From: Bacteroides mediterraneensis
GTDB lineage: Bacteria; Bacteroidota; Bacteroidia; Bacteroidales; Bacteroidaceae
Assembly (NCBI RefSeq): GCF_900128455.1
Contig: NZ_LT635783.1
Coordinates: 1,886,919-1,950,918 of the forward strand
DNA: 64,000 bases
Direction of reading: 5' to 3'
Shown: positions 35,319 through 43,491 of the stretch, in pieces
Numbering within the stretch: position 1 is the stretch's first letter
Layout of the letters: the number at the start of each line of letters is the position of its first letter
The notes under the pieces: model-generated
Database searches by the model: none
What the model saw: only the letters and a program-made list of their open reading frames with translations
What the model was told of the DNA's origin: nothing
Position numbers and translations under genes: made by a program

Positions 35319-36094
35319 TATAACGCCTCAAACTGCGTCACAATCTGCTGGAAGTGTGGCGGCAAATAATGCATCGTCTGTGCGTGCAGGGCAAGGGGAA
35401 TGCCGTAGAACGCTTCAGCGATGCTGCCCGTGATACAGGCCAGCGTGTCGCTGTCGCCGCCCAGTGAGACGGCGTTGCGGATGCAGTCTTCAAAACCCGT
35501 CCCGTCCAGAAAAGCACGGATGGCCTGGGGCACGGTGCCTTGGCAGGTAGCGTCCCACTTATATGAGTCACGGATACCGTCGCAAGTGAAATTCAGGTTG
35601 TAGCCGAATTTTGCTTCGACGGTATTTTTTATGTCCTCTTTCCGTTTCCCGCATCGGGCCAGGAAGATACAGAGGGCCGTGGCCTGCGCTCCCTTGATGC
35701 CCTCGGGATGGTTGTGCGTGCAGGCGGCGGAGACGTGGGCCGCTTCCAGGGTCTCTTCTTCGGTGCGGAATGCCCATCCTACGGGTCCTACGCGCATGGC
35801 CGAGCCGTTGCCGCAGCTGCCGTAGGGGAGGAGCTGTCCCGTCTGCTGTCCTTGCCGTAGCCATTCGCGGAAACGTCCGCCGAAGCCGCCCAGCGGACAC
35901 GGGTAGCAGGTGGCATAGCGGAAATAATACGTCGCACAGTCCCCGCCGTGCAGCAGCCAGTCGGCCGTGGCGAGGGTCAGGATACTGTCGTCGGTATATC
36001 CCTTCTGAGGGGTGAAGAGGGGGAATCGCTTGGTCTTGATGTTATGGAACTCGTAGACGCTGCCTACGATGTCGCCGAGAATGCTTCCAATCAT
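35297..36094 (-). CDS. ADP-ribosylglycohydrolase (DraG/ARH-like)
   Basis: 265 residues from the ATG at 36094; a longer frame upstream is AT-rich and unlikely to be coding. The family motifs are present: MIGSILGDIVGSVYE at the start, GYTDDSILTLATADWLL (metal-binding TDDS), GNGSAMRVGPVGW, THNHPEGIKGAQATALC and SLGGDSDTLACITGSIAEA (second metal-binding set). It removes ADP-ribose from proteins or small molecules using a dinuclear Mg site. No ADP-ribosyltransferase is seen next to it. It converges on the fimbrillin-like gene and is divergent from the tubulin-like operon. Confidence 0.92.
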   Translation of the reverse strand: MIGSILGDIVGSVYEFHNIKTKRFPLFTPQKGYTDDSILTLATADWLLHGGDCATYYFRYATCYPCPLGGFGGRFREWLRQGQQTGQLLPYGSCGNGSAMRVGPVGWAFRTEEETLEAAHVSAACTHNHPEGIKGAQATALCIFLARCGKRKEDIKNTVEAKFGYNLNFTCDGIRDSYKWDATCQGTVPQAIRAFLDGTGFEDCIRNAVSLGGDSDTLACITGSIAEAFYGIPLALHAQTMHYLPPHFQQIVTQFEALYHSTAVS

Positions 36095-36291
36095 GGGATA
36101 GTTTTTTGTTTGTGGATGTAAAGATAGTGCAAAAATGGATGAATAAGGGGGAGGGTGATATGGATTGACAAAAAAGAGCAAAAAAAATGTCTGATGACTT
36201 TGATTTATTAACAAGAAATGTATGTTTTGTGAAAAATTTTATATATTTGTGGTGATTGACTTTGTTGTATTATCTAAAAGCTAGGAAAAAC

Positions 36292-36870
36292 ATGGGGGTT
36301 TTATTTCATATTATCAGATATTCTATCGGTAATCTGTTTTTGGGAGTTCTTCTCACAGTAGCAGGGATATTGTTGATGTTTGTCTTGATTCGGTCATGGC
36401 GCCGTGACAGCACTTTTACGCCGGTAAGTTACATTGTGGGCGTTATCCTATTTTTCTTTCTTTCAGTCCAGGCCGTTTTGCTTTGTGGAGCGGTAACCAT
36501 TAAATCTTATTGCAATGAGGTGGAATATGCCATCAATGACTGGGTAAAGGATGCTCCTGTCGGAACCGTATATAATCAAGCGGAAAGCCAGATAATATTG
36601 GAACAAATCATGGACCAGTGGCCATTGGTAGGTTACTTTGTGAACCTGGCCGATTTTTCAGGCCATACACCAGAAACGATTGCGCCGGCAATGGCGGGGG
36701 AACTGCGCTCGGTGATGAATCATTTCATACTTCGCCGCATAGGCTGGAGTCTGTTTTTTGTGGTAATCGGTGCTTTCATCGTAATCAAATCGATGGAGCG
36801 GGTGACACGCAGAAGCTATTCTCACAGATATTCCGGAGCGGGGCGCAGAAGAAGACGTTATGATGATTAA
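36292..36870 (+). CDS. Three-helix membrane protein, first gene of the tubulin-like operon
   Basis: 192 residues from the ATG at 36292 (a TTG 12 codons upstream is less likely). Hydrophobic helices lie at about 10-30, 41-64 and 153-172. The loop between the second and third helix (about 90 residues) holds EYAINDWVKDAPVGTVYNQAES and QWPLVGYFVNLADFSGHTPE. The C-terminus is strongly basic (RRSYSHRYSGAGRRRRRYDD), suitable for contact with an acidic cytosolic partner or lipid head groups. It precedes the tubulin-like GTPase by 23 bases, so it may be its membrane receptor; inference only. No family recognised. Confidence 0.75.
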   Translation: MGVLFHIIRYSIGNLFLGVLLTVAGILLMFVLIRSWRRDSTFTPVSYIVGVILFFFLSVQAVLLCGAVTIKSYCNEVEYAINDWVKDAPVGTVYNQAESQIILEQIMDQWPLVGYFVNLADFSGHTPETIAPAMAGELRSVMNHFILRRIGWSLFFVVIGAFIVIKSMERVTRRSYSHRYSGAGRRRRRYDD

Positions 36871-36893
36871 ATATAAATTAAAAATTAATTACT

Positions 36894-39800
36894 ATGGCAA
36901 ATCATTTAGTTATTGGATTAGGAGGAACGGGAGGCTCTGTCTTGCGTGCCTTGCGTAAGCGTATTTATGAAGAGTTTCGTTCAAATGATCCAGCAGGCAG
37001 TGCTAATATAGAATATTTGTATGTGGATTCAAGTCTGGCCGATTTGAACAATGAAGAAGACTGGCAGACATTAGGTGTGTCTGTTCAGCTCTCTCCGGCA
37101 CAGCGCTTGTCAATCAACGGAATCGGTTCAGGGGTGTTGAGTAATCTCGACCAATATCCGGGCATCAATGCTTTTATCAACCGCAAGGATGAGGCGATGC
37201 TGAAGGAAGGCATCGGGGCCATTATCAGTGAAGGTATTGGAGGCCAGCGCCGTCGTTTCGGGCGAATGTTGATTGCCAATAACATGTGTGGTCTGCCCCA
37301 GAATACATTTGTCGGACAGGTACATGCGCGTGTCCGTGCGTTGAAAGAGAAAGAAGATGTGGACGATGTGACCTTCCATATCTGTGCCGGACTCGGTGGT
37401 GGAACAGGTTCAGGTTCCATTGTGGATGCGGTGGCTCAGATTCGTAATGAATTTCAGCGTACGGGAGACGACCGTTCGAAGTTTAAGATACAGCTTTATC
37501 TCTATGTACCGGAGAAAATCATTCAGATTCCGGGAGGCGAAGACAGCAACCGCTATTACCAGCCGAACGGTTATGCTGCTTTGCTGGAACTCAATGCGAT
37601 GTCGGTAAAACGTTATTTCCCTACGGATGTGAAAGGAAATACCGACGAATATGGCAATGTGCGTCGCTTGTTGATGGGACAGGACGCGTTTGATATGGCT
37701 TATCTGTACACCAATGTGAATGAAGCCGGCAAGGAAGTGAACATCCATAAGGTGCTGCCGGGAATCGTGGGTGATTTCCTGTTCCAGAAGATTGTGGCTT
37801 CTTCCATGCAGAATGGAGGGAAGATGGCTCGTCTGGAGACCAATGAGAACAACGGTCTTCTACCGGAAAACAATGAGACAGGTGAAGCTGTCCGTAGCCG
37901 TCGGTTTATGACCTTTGGGGTGAAGCGGATTGAATATCCCGAAACGGAGGTTGTAGAGTATGGAGCCTACAATTTTGCGCGGCAGGCTTCCATGCAGATG
38001 TTGTATGGATTATGGGATGAGGCACGCGGCTACATCGAGTGTACGGAAGACATGGTAGGAAAGACTTTCATTCACGATGTGGAGAAAGACGCTGAAAAGG
38101 AAGCGAACTTGTTGTCTGACGATTATCTCACATTAAGCAAGCCGTTGCCTTCCATTGAAAAGCACGTGACCAACTGGAAACCTATTGTGCAAGGATGGGA
38201 GTTCTATGTAGACCGTTACAAGCAAGATGTGCAGGCTGAATGTCAGAAGAAAGAATGGTATGAAGAATTCAACCAGCTTTGTGAGAAGTTCTATGATTCG
38301 ATGTACCGTGGATGTGGCGTCAAGAAATTCTATTTCGATTATGAAACTCAGATTCCGGGTTTTGCCGAGGAAATATGCCGGCGCATAGAGAATAATCTGT
38401 TCGCAAAATGGAAGAATGGGGAGATGTCCATCATCGAGGTGCATAAATATATTGCAGTTTTGATAAGCAAATGTACGGAACGTATAGAGGGCTTCAAATC
38501 GAAGATTACCAAGCGTACTACCTATTTGAATGAAGATTTGGCAGAGCAGCTCGAAGAAATCCGTGCCGACTGGAACAATATCGGTTGGCTGAAAGATGCG
38601 ATTACGAATGCATCGGCCAAGACGTTCGGGCGCTTTGCCGATGCGAAACGCGAACAGCTGACGGTGGCCACTTCCATTGCAGCTTATGGTTACGCCGTGA
38701 AACTGATGTCGGAAGTCATCAATATGCTGACGCTGTTGAACAATAACAGTGTGGAACCGTTCATGAGGGTGTTGTCTGAATTTGCAGACAGCATGAAAAA
38801 ACAGGCTGAAGAAAAGTGCAAGCTGAGCGATGCGGAGACCAGCAGCATGAACAGTGAGGTGGTAAAGGAATACGATCCGAAGCTGGTTCGCGACACGGTA
38901 CGTGGATTCCTCAAGAATCAGGCCAATCAGAAGGCGTATGCCAGCAGCCTGCGTGCAAGCATCGTGGAATCTTTGGGTACGACCAATGTGGGATTTGCCA
39001 GTCTGGGAAAGAAAATCAATGTTTCGGCTTTGCAGGAAATCACGCTGAAGAGTTGCATTGAAAGTGCCCGGAAGGAGATGGACGATTATTCGCTGAAGAA
39101 TATAAACCAACGCTTGGTCAATGTGAATATTCTGGACAAATTGAGAAATACGGATTGCAGCACTCCCGACAAGCGCAAACGTTTTATCAAGGAGATTTAC
39201 AATGCCGCACAAAGCTTCTTGCCGTTCAACGGCTCGGAAGAAGGAAAGGGAAGTCCTGAAACCGCTGCAAACCATCAGAAGATTATCCAGCTTTCTTTGC
39301 CTTTGTACGAAGACGACGACACTTTCCGCAACGATTTTATCAAGGACTTTGGGGAAAGTGGAACAATTCCTTTCAACAAAGACAATGATGTCTCTGTGAA
39401 TTTCAAGAGCAATCAGATTGTAGTGATTACGGCGCACAGCGGTTTCCCGTTGCGCTATGTGGACAATGTGCGTGTGCTGAAAGAAAAATACGACGTACTG
39501 GTACGCAGCGAGGTGAACCGCATGGTGGTACATACAGAATCCTTCTCCAAGGCTTTACCGGGATTGTTTGCTCTGGATGCCGGTGATTTGAAGAAACGTC
39601 TGCGCCCGGTTGTGCTGCTGGCTTATGCCCTGGATGGCCTTTTGGTAGAACGTGAAGACGTGGAAACGGGTGTGAAAACCATGTGTTTTGCCGGTGAGAA
39701 AAACCGCATGGGACGTGTCAGCCGTTGGATTCCGGTCGGAAACGACATGATTGAGACGCTGAATGAACTGTGCAAGATGAGTCGTGCGATGGATGCGGAA

Positions 39801-40001
39801 GCCCTGAAGAAAGCTGTGCAGACCGAACTGGATACAAACTATAAGCATGTAGAAAAGAAGAACCAGTTGATGCTGAAGATGGGTGAGACCCTCGATAATG
39901 TATTGTTGCCACTCTTGGGTGGAAATGATAATAATCCGGAATTTGTAGCCTTTAACAAGGCGGCAGAAGATTTATGTGACAATGATTTGAAGTTTGACTA
40001 A
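36894..40001 (+). CDS. Tubulin/FtsZ-superfamily GTPase (Tubulin_2-like), 1035 residues
   Basis: The N-terminal GTPase domain has the phosphate-binding loop VIGLGGTGGSVLRAL (residues 6-20), a Rossmann strand LYVDSSLADL, and EGIGGQRRRFGRML as a T3-like loop. The tubulin signature is LGGGTGSGS (Gly168-Ser175), inside ICAGLGGGTGSGSIVDAV. NGYAALLELNAMS is also typical of the Tubulin_2 family. About 600 residues follow, largely helical with coiled-coil tendency, far longer than FtsZ (about 380) and without the FtsZ C-terminal peptide. Tubulin_2 proteins are predicted to form polymers or remodel membranes (FtsZ-like families described by Makarova and Koonin). Here it sits second in an eight-gene operon with membrane and exported proteins. 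Confidence 0.88.
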   Translation: MANHLVIGLGGTGGSVLRALRKRIYEEFRSNDPAGSANIEYLYVDSSLADLNNEEDWQTLGVSVQLSPAQRLSINGIGSGVLSNLDQYPGINAFINRKDEAMLKEGIGAIISEGIGGQRRRFGRMLIANNMCGLPQNTFVGQVHARVRALKEKEDVDDVTFHICAGLGGGTGSGSIVDAVAQIRNEFQRTGDDRSKFKIQLYLYVPEKIIQIPGGEDSNRYYQPNGYAALLELNAMSVKRYFPTDVKGNTDEYGNVRRLLMGQDAFDMAYLYTNVNEAGKEVNIHKVLPGIVGDFLFQKIVASSMQNGGKMARLETNENNGLLPENNETGEAVRSRRFMTFGVKRIEYPETEVVEYGAYNFARQASMQMLYGLWDEARGYIECTEDMVGKTFIHDVEKDAEKEANLLSDDYLTLSKPLPSIEKHVTNWKPIVQGWEFYVDRYKQDVQAECQKKEWYEEFNQLCEKFYDSMYRGCGVKKFYFDYETQIPGFAEEICRRIENNLFAKWKNGEMSIIEVHKYIAVLISKCTERIEGFKSKITKRTTYLNEDLAEQLEEIRADWNNIGWLKDAITNASAKTFGRFADAKREQLTVATSIAAYGYAVKLMSEVINMLTLLNNNSVEPFMRVLSEFADSMKKQAEEKCKLSDAETSSMNSEVVKEYDPKLVRDTVRGFLKNQANQKAYASSLRASIVESLGTTNVGFASLGKKINVSALQEITLKSCIESARKEMDDYSLKNINQRLVNVNILDKLRNTDCSTPDKRKRFIKEIYNAAQSFLPFNGSEEGKGSPETAANHQKIIQLSLPLYEDDDTFRNDFIKDFGESGTIPFNKDNDVSVNFKSNQIVVITAHSGFPLRYVDNVRVLKEKYDVLVRSEVNRMVVHTESFSKALPGLFALDAGDLKKRLRPVVLLAYALDGLLVEREDVETGVKTMCFAGEKNRMGRVSRWIPVGNDMIETLNELCKMSRAMDAEALKKAVQTELDTNYKHVEKKNQLMLKMGETLDNVLLPLLGGNDNNPEFVAFNKAAEDLCDNDLKFD

Positions 40002-40015
40002 AAAAACGAAAGACT

Positions 40016-40621
40016 ATGGCAAAGAAAAAAGGAGTTTGCGTGAACATTGATTGCGAAAACTATAAGAAAGAAATAGAAGTTGAACCCGGAAGTGAATTTG
40101 AATGTCCGTTGTGTCATCAATCTTTGAAGGAGAAGACTACAGGTCCTGGTCCTACTGGCCCTGGCGGTGGTAAAATGGCAATAATTATTGGTGCCGTGGT
40201 TCTGGTACTGGCTTTAGGGGGTGGCGCTTATTATTATATGACCAGTGACAAGTCGGCCGAGCCTCAGGTACCTGCGGGGGTAGATACAACCGTGGTGACG
40301 CCAGTTCCGCAAGATACGCTGAAGACAGATTCAGTGAAACAGGAGGAAGAGGTGCCTGCTGAGCCAAAGGAAAAGAAATCTGTACCAATTACTGGAAAAG
40401 GCACGGTGGACTTGGGATATGCCATTTATACCGGTGATTTGAAGAATGGAAAGCCTCACGGATATGGCACATTGACTTATAAGAGAAGTCAGAAGATTGT
40501 GTCTTCAAAAGACTTTGTGGCCAATCCCGGGGATACGTTTGAAGGAGAATTCCGGGACGGGAAAATCAGTGGAATCGGTTATTGGAAACACGATGGCAAT
40601 GAAACGGCTGTGAAACCATGA
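40016..40621 (+). CDS. Zinc-ribbon, single-span membrane protein with MORN repeats
   Basis: 201 residues. The N-terminus has a zinc ribbon with Cys8, Cys13, Cys30 and Cys33 (GVCVNIDCEN, FECPLCHQ). A Gly/Pro linker (TGPGPTGPGGG) leads to one membrane helix (about 54-76). A Pro/Glu-rich segment follows, then two MORN-like repeats (YTGDLKNGKPHGYGTLTY, FEGEFRDGKISGIGYW). The ribbon would face the cytosol and the MORN part the periplasm, giving a possible transmembrane link between the GTPase and the exported proteins. It starts 14 bases after the GTPase gene, and its stop overlaps the next start (ATGA). Confidence 0.82.
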   Translation: MAKKKGVCVNIDCENYKKEIEVEPGSEFECPLCHQSLKEKTTGPGPTGPGGGKMAIIIGAVVLVLALGGGAYYYMTSDKSAEPQVPAGVDTTVVTPVPQDTLKTDSVKQEEEVPAEPKEKKSVPITGKGTVDLGYAIYTGDLKNGKPHGYGTLTYKRSQKIVSSKDFVANPGDTFEGEFRDGKISGIGYWKHDGNETAVKP

Positions 40622-41745
40622 GACAGTCTTTCCATATAGCGACATTGATGGTGGCGGCGGCATTCGCTTTGGAGGCGAATGCGGCCCCACCATTCTATAC
40701 CCGTTGTCTGGAAAGACTGTCGTGTGCGCTGAAGCTGAACTTGCCTGATTCCTTGGGTGAGAATGTGGATAATGATTCTACATGGCAGTTTCGGGGAAAG
40801 GCTTTGCGCATACGGACGAATGTATATGGGGATGTTTCGCATATCGGTTATAAGCTGTTCGATACCCAGTGGGCTGCGGATTATACGGCTCGTCCACTGC
40901 TTGATTTTTTAGAGCGTTATGCGCTGGAGCAGGATGTGCCACGGAAAGACGTAGACAAGGAAGAGGAAGCGGTCCGGAAACGGTTGACCTTCATTGAAGG
41001 CGATGCATCGATGATTGCTCAACGGACTCCCGAGATGGGATGCGTGATTGATGAAGTGGAGCGTAGAAGATATACTGTCAGCTGGGAGAAGGGCAATCAA
41101 AAGATATGTATGGTAATTCCGGCCGATTATCAGCTTTTCTTGGGAGCGAATGCGGTGGAACTGGAGCATATTTTCGAGCGGGATGTGAAGCGTATGTCCT
41201 CTGAGGCAGTGGAAGACAAATGGCGGGAGATGTGGAAGAATGGAACCCGGTCGCGGGCAGACAGTGTGTGGATAATCAGCAATGGTTGTTATTTGAGCGA
41301 TCAGATACGTTCGGATTTATATTTGCAGGGAAGTGAAGCCGACATGAAACTTCTATTGGATTCCTCGAAACCTTTGCGTAGTGTCAGCAATGTTCTACTT
41401 ACAGGATGTTTTCATAAAAGTATTCCTATGCAGCTGACGATTGACAAGTATGGTTACTTGAAGTCTGATATTGAAGTCACTCTGCAGCAGCTTCTCGCCT
41501 ATTTCCATTCCGAAAATTGCATGCTCTATTTAGGCGTCAAGAGCCGTACGAAAGAGAGGGCATCCCTCACGCTTTTTGCCGTGAATTTTAAGATGGCATA
41601 TAATCATACAATCAGCGTGGAATTTCCTTTCAATATTTTGGAGGGAGGAGAAGACAAGGTGAAAGGAAGGATTTATGTCTATACTCCTTTACAGAATATT
41701 ACAGAGAAGTTTTTTATTGATAACCTTAAACAGAATGAACCGTGA
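40618..41745 (+). CDS. Exported protein of unknown family (tubulin-like operon)
   Basis: 375 residues with an N-terminal signal peptide (MRQSFHIATLMVAAAFALEANA). The mature protein has mixed alpha/beta character. One central segment is RRYTVSWEKGNQKICMVIPADYQLFLGANAVELE, and the C-terminal part is strand-rich (LYLGVKSRTKERASLTLFAVNFKMAYNHTISVEFPFN). No lipobox and no recognised domain. It overlaps the genes on both sides by 4 bases (ATGA and GTGA), so its product is probably made in step with its neighbours. Periplasmic or outer-membrane location is inferred from the signal. Confidence 0.75.
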   Translation: MRQSFHIATLMVAAAFALEANAAPPFYTRCLERLSCALKLNLPDSLGENVDNDSTWQFRGKALRIRTNVYGDVSHIGYKLFDTQWAADYTARPLLDFLERYALEQDVPRKDVDKEEEAVRKRLTFIEGDASMIAQRTPEMGCVIDEVERRRYTVSWEKGNQKICMVIPADYQLFLGANAVELEHIFERDVKRMSSEAVEDKWREMWKNGTRSRADSVWIISNGCYLSDQIRSDLYLQGSEADMKLLLDSSKPLRSVSNVLLTGCFHKSIPMQLTIDKYGYLKSDIEVTLQQLLAYFHSENCMLYLGVKSRTKERASLTLFAVNFKMAYNHTISVEFPFNILEGGEDKVKGRIYVYTPLQNITEKFFIDNLKQNEP

Positions 41746-42425
41746 AAAAGAATTGTCTATTTGCTATTATATTAGCGTGGTTACCTCTATTTTCTTTGTT
41801 TGCCGACCAGACCGATGAGGTGAAAAAGCAGATTAATAAGATAAAAAAAAGTAGCCAGTACATTTATGCTGAATCTACCGCTCCCACAGAAGCGGATGCA
41901 CGCAGTTACGCGGAAAGTAGGCTGTATGAGGAGGTAAATGCCTGGGTCGCTACGCAGCGGAAACTGAAAAAAAGTACAAATCTGGTAGTGAATAACCGGA
42001 AAGAATTATGGACGATGCTGTCAATGCCCCGTGGCAGTAACATGTACCGTTCATTTATCTACGTAAAGAAGAGTGATATATTGCCTACGGAGAATGCCGT
42101 AATTATACCGAATCAGTCACTCCCTCCGGTCGAAGAATCCATCAAGGAGACTTTGCCGGAAATTGTGACGCAAATTGCGGCTTGTTCCCAATATGGAGAT
42201 ATGGCTGCGATGGTCAAACAGGCGAAGAATGATGGTAAAATAAAAAATTATGGCCGTTATGCTTCATTGGCCAATCCGGATAAATGCTACTTGATAATTT
42301 ACAATCGGGAGGGAAAAGTGGTCGCAACTCTTACCCCGGAGCCCGGCAGGAAAAATATAAAGACGAATAAACCGGACAGTGTGAAAAACTATAGTGGTTG
42401 TGGAGCGATTGGATTTGAATTATAG
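41742..42425 (+). CDS. Exported LPP20-like protein (tubulin-like operon)
   Basis: 227 residues starting at a GTG that overlaps the preceding stop. Signal peptide: MKKNCLFAIILAWLPLFSLFA. The segment YIYAESTAPTEADARSYAESRLYEEVNAWVATQ, in which a strand is followed by a helix rich in acidic and Ala residues, resembles the LPP20/lipoprotein-of-curli-type fold found near CsgG-like systems, but there is no lipidated Cys. The C-terminal half contains LANPDKCYLIIYNREGKVVATLTPEPGRK. Family assignment is tentative. Confidence 0.7.
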   Translation: MKKNCLFAIILAWLPLFSLFADQTDEVKKQINKIKKSSQYIYAESTAPTEADARSYAESRLYEEVNAWVATQRKLKKSTNLVVNNRKELWTMLSMPRGSNMYRSFIYVKKSDILPTENAVIIPNQSLPPVEESIKETLPEIVTQIAACSQYGDMAAMVKQAKNDGKIKNYGRYASLANPDKCYLIIYNREGKVVATLTPEPGRKNIKTNKPDSVKNYSGCGAIGFEL

Positions 42426-42447
42426 AAACACAAATTTATTGATTGAT

Positions 42448-43467
42448 ATGAGAAGAAGATTGATATGTGCATTTGTTGCGCTTGTATCCATGTGTATGTG
42501 GAGTATAGGCCAGATGAAGGCGGTGACCGTAACACTGACAGTAGATGAAGGAGTTGGCCGGCCAGCTGCCTTGAGCAGGGCTGAACAAAATTTGAGTATG
42601 GTGCTGACAGAAATAAATCGAGCCCAACAAGCAAAGACCATATTGACTACGAGAGGATTTCCCATGGATGATTTTTCCTTGAGGTCATTGCTGCGATTAT
42701 GGGCTGTCACACCTTTCTATTGTGACGATGAAGAAGTGGTGGAGCGGTGCTGGATATTCAAGGACGGCACAATGATGGTAAGCCATATTCCTTTGATTAT
42801 CACTCCTGAGGGTGAGAATTTTGGAGTCGGCACGTATCAGGAGGCTGTCATTGAATTTGACTCAAACGGTGGAATTACCGATTTCCGCCTGGCACTTGAT
42901 GCGCATGTGGCAGAAAGCATGGAAAGATGCGGCAGCGTGGTGGAAAAAGAAAAGCAAATGATTATTATGCAGTACATTGAACGTTTCCGTACGGCTTATA
43001 ACCAGCGTGATTCTGATTATATTGAAAAAATATTCAGTGATGACGCACTGATTATTACGGGAAAGGTAATTACGGTACGCAGGAATAATGACTTTGGAGG
43101 GTTGAGCCAAAAGGTGGAATACACCAAACAGACGAAGGAGCAATATATCCGCAACTTGAAAAAGGCTTTCAAACGCAATAAATGGATTAATGTGAAGTTC
43201 AGTGAAATTGGTGAAAACGGTGAAAGCGGAGGATGTGCGGGCATTACTCGTTCCACGGTCGACCCCACCAAATATGGTGTGCGTCTGCGTCAGGAATGGA
43301 ATTCCAGCAATTACAGTGATGAAGGGTATCTGTTCCTGCTATGGGAGTTTCCGGAAGATGGAAGAGACCCGATTATTCATGTACGTACTTGGCAGCCGGA
43401 ATGGGTGGGCGGCAAACGGCAGCAGCCGGATGATGACATCTCTACTTTAGGTGCCTTTGACTTATAA
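42448..43467 (+). CDS. Exported protein with NTF2-like domain (tubulin-like operon)
   Basis: 339 residues from the ATG at 42448, which gives a clean signal peptide (MRRRLICAFVALVSMCMWSIG); a longer frame begins inside the previous gene and is rejected. The first half has LSMVLTEINRAQQ and a DSNGGITDFRLALD strand. The second half has MQYIERFRTAYNQRDSDYIEKIFSDDALIITG, the helix-hairpin-strand opening of NTF2/SnoaL-like domains, followed by YGVRLRQEWNSSNYSDEGYLFLLWEF as the curved sheet. NTF2-like modules bind small ligands or other proteins. It is 22 bases after the previous gene. Confidence 0.72.
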   Translation: MRRRLICAFVALVSMCMWSIGQMKAVTVTLTVDEGVGRPAALSRAEQNLSMVLTEINRAQQAKTILTTRGFPMDDFSLRSLLRLWAVTPFYCDDEEVVERCWIFKDGTMMVSHIPLIITPEGENFGVGTYQEAVIEFDSNGGITDFRLALDAHVAESMERCGSVVEKEKQMIIMQYIERFRTAYNQRDSDYIEKIFSDDALIITGKVITVRRNNDFGGLSQKVEYTKQTKEQYIRNLKKAFKRNKWINVKFSEIGENGESGGCAGITRSTVDPTKYGVRLRQEWNSSNYSDEGYLFLLWEFPEDGRDPIIHVRTWQPEWVGGKRQQPDDDISTLGAFDL

Positions 43468-43491
43468 AAAATAATAAATTGTAGATTGACT

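Noticed and set aside
32097-36094. Toxin-antitoxin pair or ADP-ribosylation system around the ADP-ribosylglycohydrolase
   Set aside because: No ADP-ribosyltransferase (for example DarT-like motif) is visible next to the gene.
38133-39533. Open minus-strand frame of 466 codons inside the tubulin-like gene
   Set aside because: Antisense shadow of a well-supported coding frame; no ribosome site or recognisable motif.
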